Source of the DNA: Nostoc sp. CMAA1605
GTDB taxonomy: Bacteria; Cyanobacteriota; Cyanobacteriia; Cyanobacteriales; Nostocaceae
Length of the DNA stretch: 62,005 nt
Direction of reading: 5' to 3'
Assembly (NCBI RefSeq): GCF_021596505.1
Contig: NZ_PJIZ01000034.1
Coordinates: 1 to 62,005, forward strand
The position numbers and the translations under genes were made by a program. Below are positions 61,592-62,005 of this stretch, piece after piece. The notes beneath the pieces are model-generated. The model had not been told where the DNA came from. It was given only the letters and a program-made list of their open reading frames with translations, and searched no databases. How positions within the stretch are numbered: position 1 is the stretch's first letter; every line of letters starts with the position of its first letter.

Positions 61592-62005
61592 ATGAGTAAA
61601 ATTCGGATTGCGCTGATTGAGGATCATGACCTGACTCGTGTAGGTATTCGTACAGCTTTATCGCAAAGGGAAGGAATAGAAGTTGTAGGAGAAGCTGCTA
61701 ATGCGGCTGAAGGATTGAATATGTTAAAAATGGTACAACCTGATATTGCAATTGTCGATATTGGTTTACCTGATAAAGATGGCATTGAATTAACACGGGA
61801 GTTAAAAGCCACAGCTAATGGCAAAGAGCTAGAAACAAAAGTGCTAATTCTTACACTTCAGGATAATAAGGAGGCTGTTTTAGCTGCTTTTGCGGCTGGG
61901 GCTGACTCTTACTGTATGAAGATGTTAAGTTTGATAACTTATTGGAAGCTGTCAGGGTTACTTACAATGGCAACGCTTGGATTGATCCCGCGATCGCCAG
62001 AATTG
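61592..62005 (+). pseudogene. NarL-type response regulator, frameshifted and cut by the window edge
   Basis: A receiver domain starts at ATG 61592: IEDHDL acidic pair, phospho-acceptor D56 (IAIVDIGLPDKDG), and T in LILTLQD. At 61918-61920 the text reads ATGAAGATG; one more A would give MKDVKFDNLLEAVRVTYNGN, then AWIDPAI, the normal end of such a receiver. As given, the reading frame leaves the family at YCMK. Either the gene carries a one-base deletion or the sequence has an error. The helix-turn-helix domain would lie beyond the window. Confidence 0.8.

Overview
This window looks like chromosomal DNA of a filamentous, heterocyst-type cyanobacterium (Nostoc/Anabaena/Trichormus group). The evidence is the many HIP1 octamers (GCGATCGC), the dense intergenic heptanucleotide tandem repeats (GGGGACT, GGGGATT, GTGCTGA, GCCCAAT and GGTGTAA types), and cyanobacterial genes such as ntcB and cnaT, ferredoxin-sulfite reductase with a lineage-type tail, a VTE6/DUF92 protein, a WD40 Ser/Thr kinase, and a Yfr1-like small RNA. 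Product names come from reading motifs; no database search was run.

Left third (1-24 kb). A truncated TnpB end is followed by nadC, a Yfr1-like RNA, a quinone-oxidoreductase-like gene, a pentapeptide-type membrane protein and a phosphoribosyltransferase. Two small toxin-antitoxin pairs come next, then a STAND ATPase with ten near-identical TPR repeats, an IS630 element, an ADP-ribosylglycohydrolase, an orphan double-glycine peptide, a MITE with target duplication, sir (with a C-terminal DNA-binding-like domain), rsmE, a TPR protein, a lipase, a VOC protein and a DUF92 protein.

Middle (24.6-44.7 kb). A PpiC isomerase overlaps an ABC exporter that has a cyclic-nucleotide-like domain and a catalytically dead C39 domain. 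A two-gene ATPase/TPR module follows; its ATPase gene is split by a second, apparently identical IS630 copy. TPR gene plus heptad-repeat tail plus IS form an inverted, mirror-like pair with the left copy (about 8.1-13.0 kb and 29.3-32.6 kb). After a subtilase, cobU and a small Cys-rich protein comes the most coherent system of the window: four double-glycine-leader peptides (three sharing a new-looking core motif), an intact C39-peptidase ABC exporter, an HlyD adaptor, a kinase-like protein, a NarL-type regulator and a CHASE2 histidine kinase (35996-44726). This reads as a secreted-peptide locus with its own sensing circuit.

Right third (44.8-62 kb). An orphan CRISPR array (12 repeats, 11 spacers) has mutated leader-proximal repeats. 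Two Ser/Thr kinases follow. Then ntcB, with a textbook NtcA promoter, is separated from cnaT by another IS630-type element and a frameshifted porin gene. The end holds a hydrolase, hypothetical genes, ftsE, a WecG/TagA-type glycosyltransferase and a response regulator that is frameshifted and cut by the window edge.
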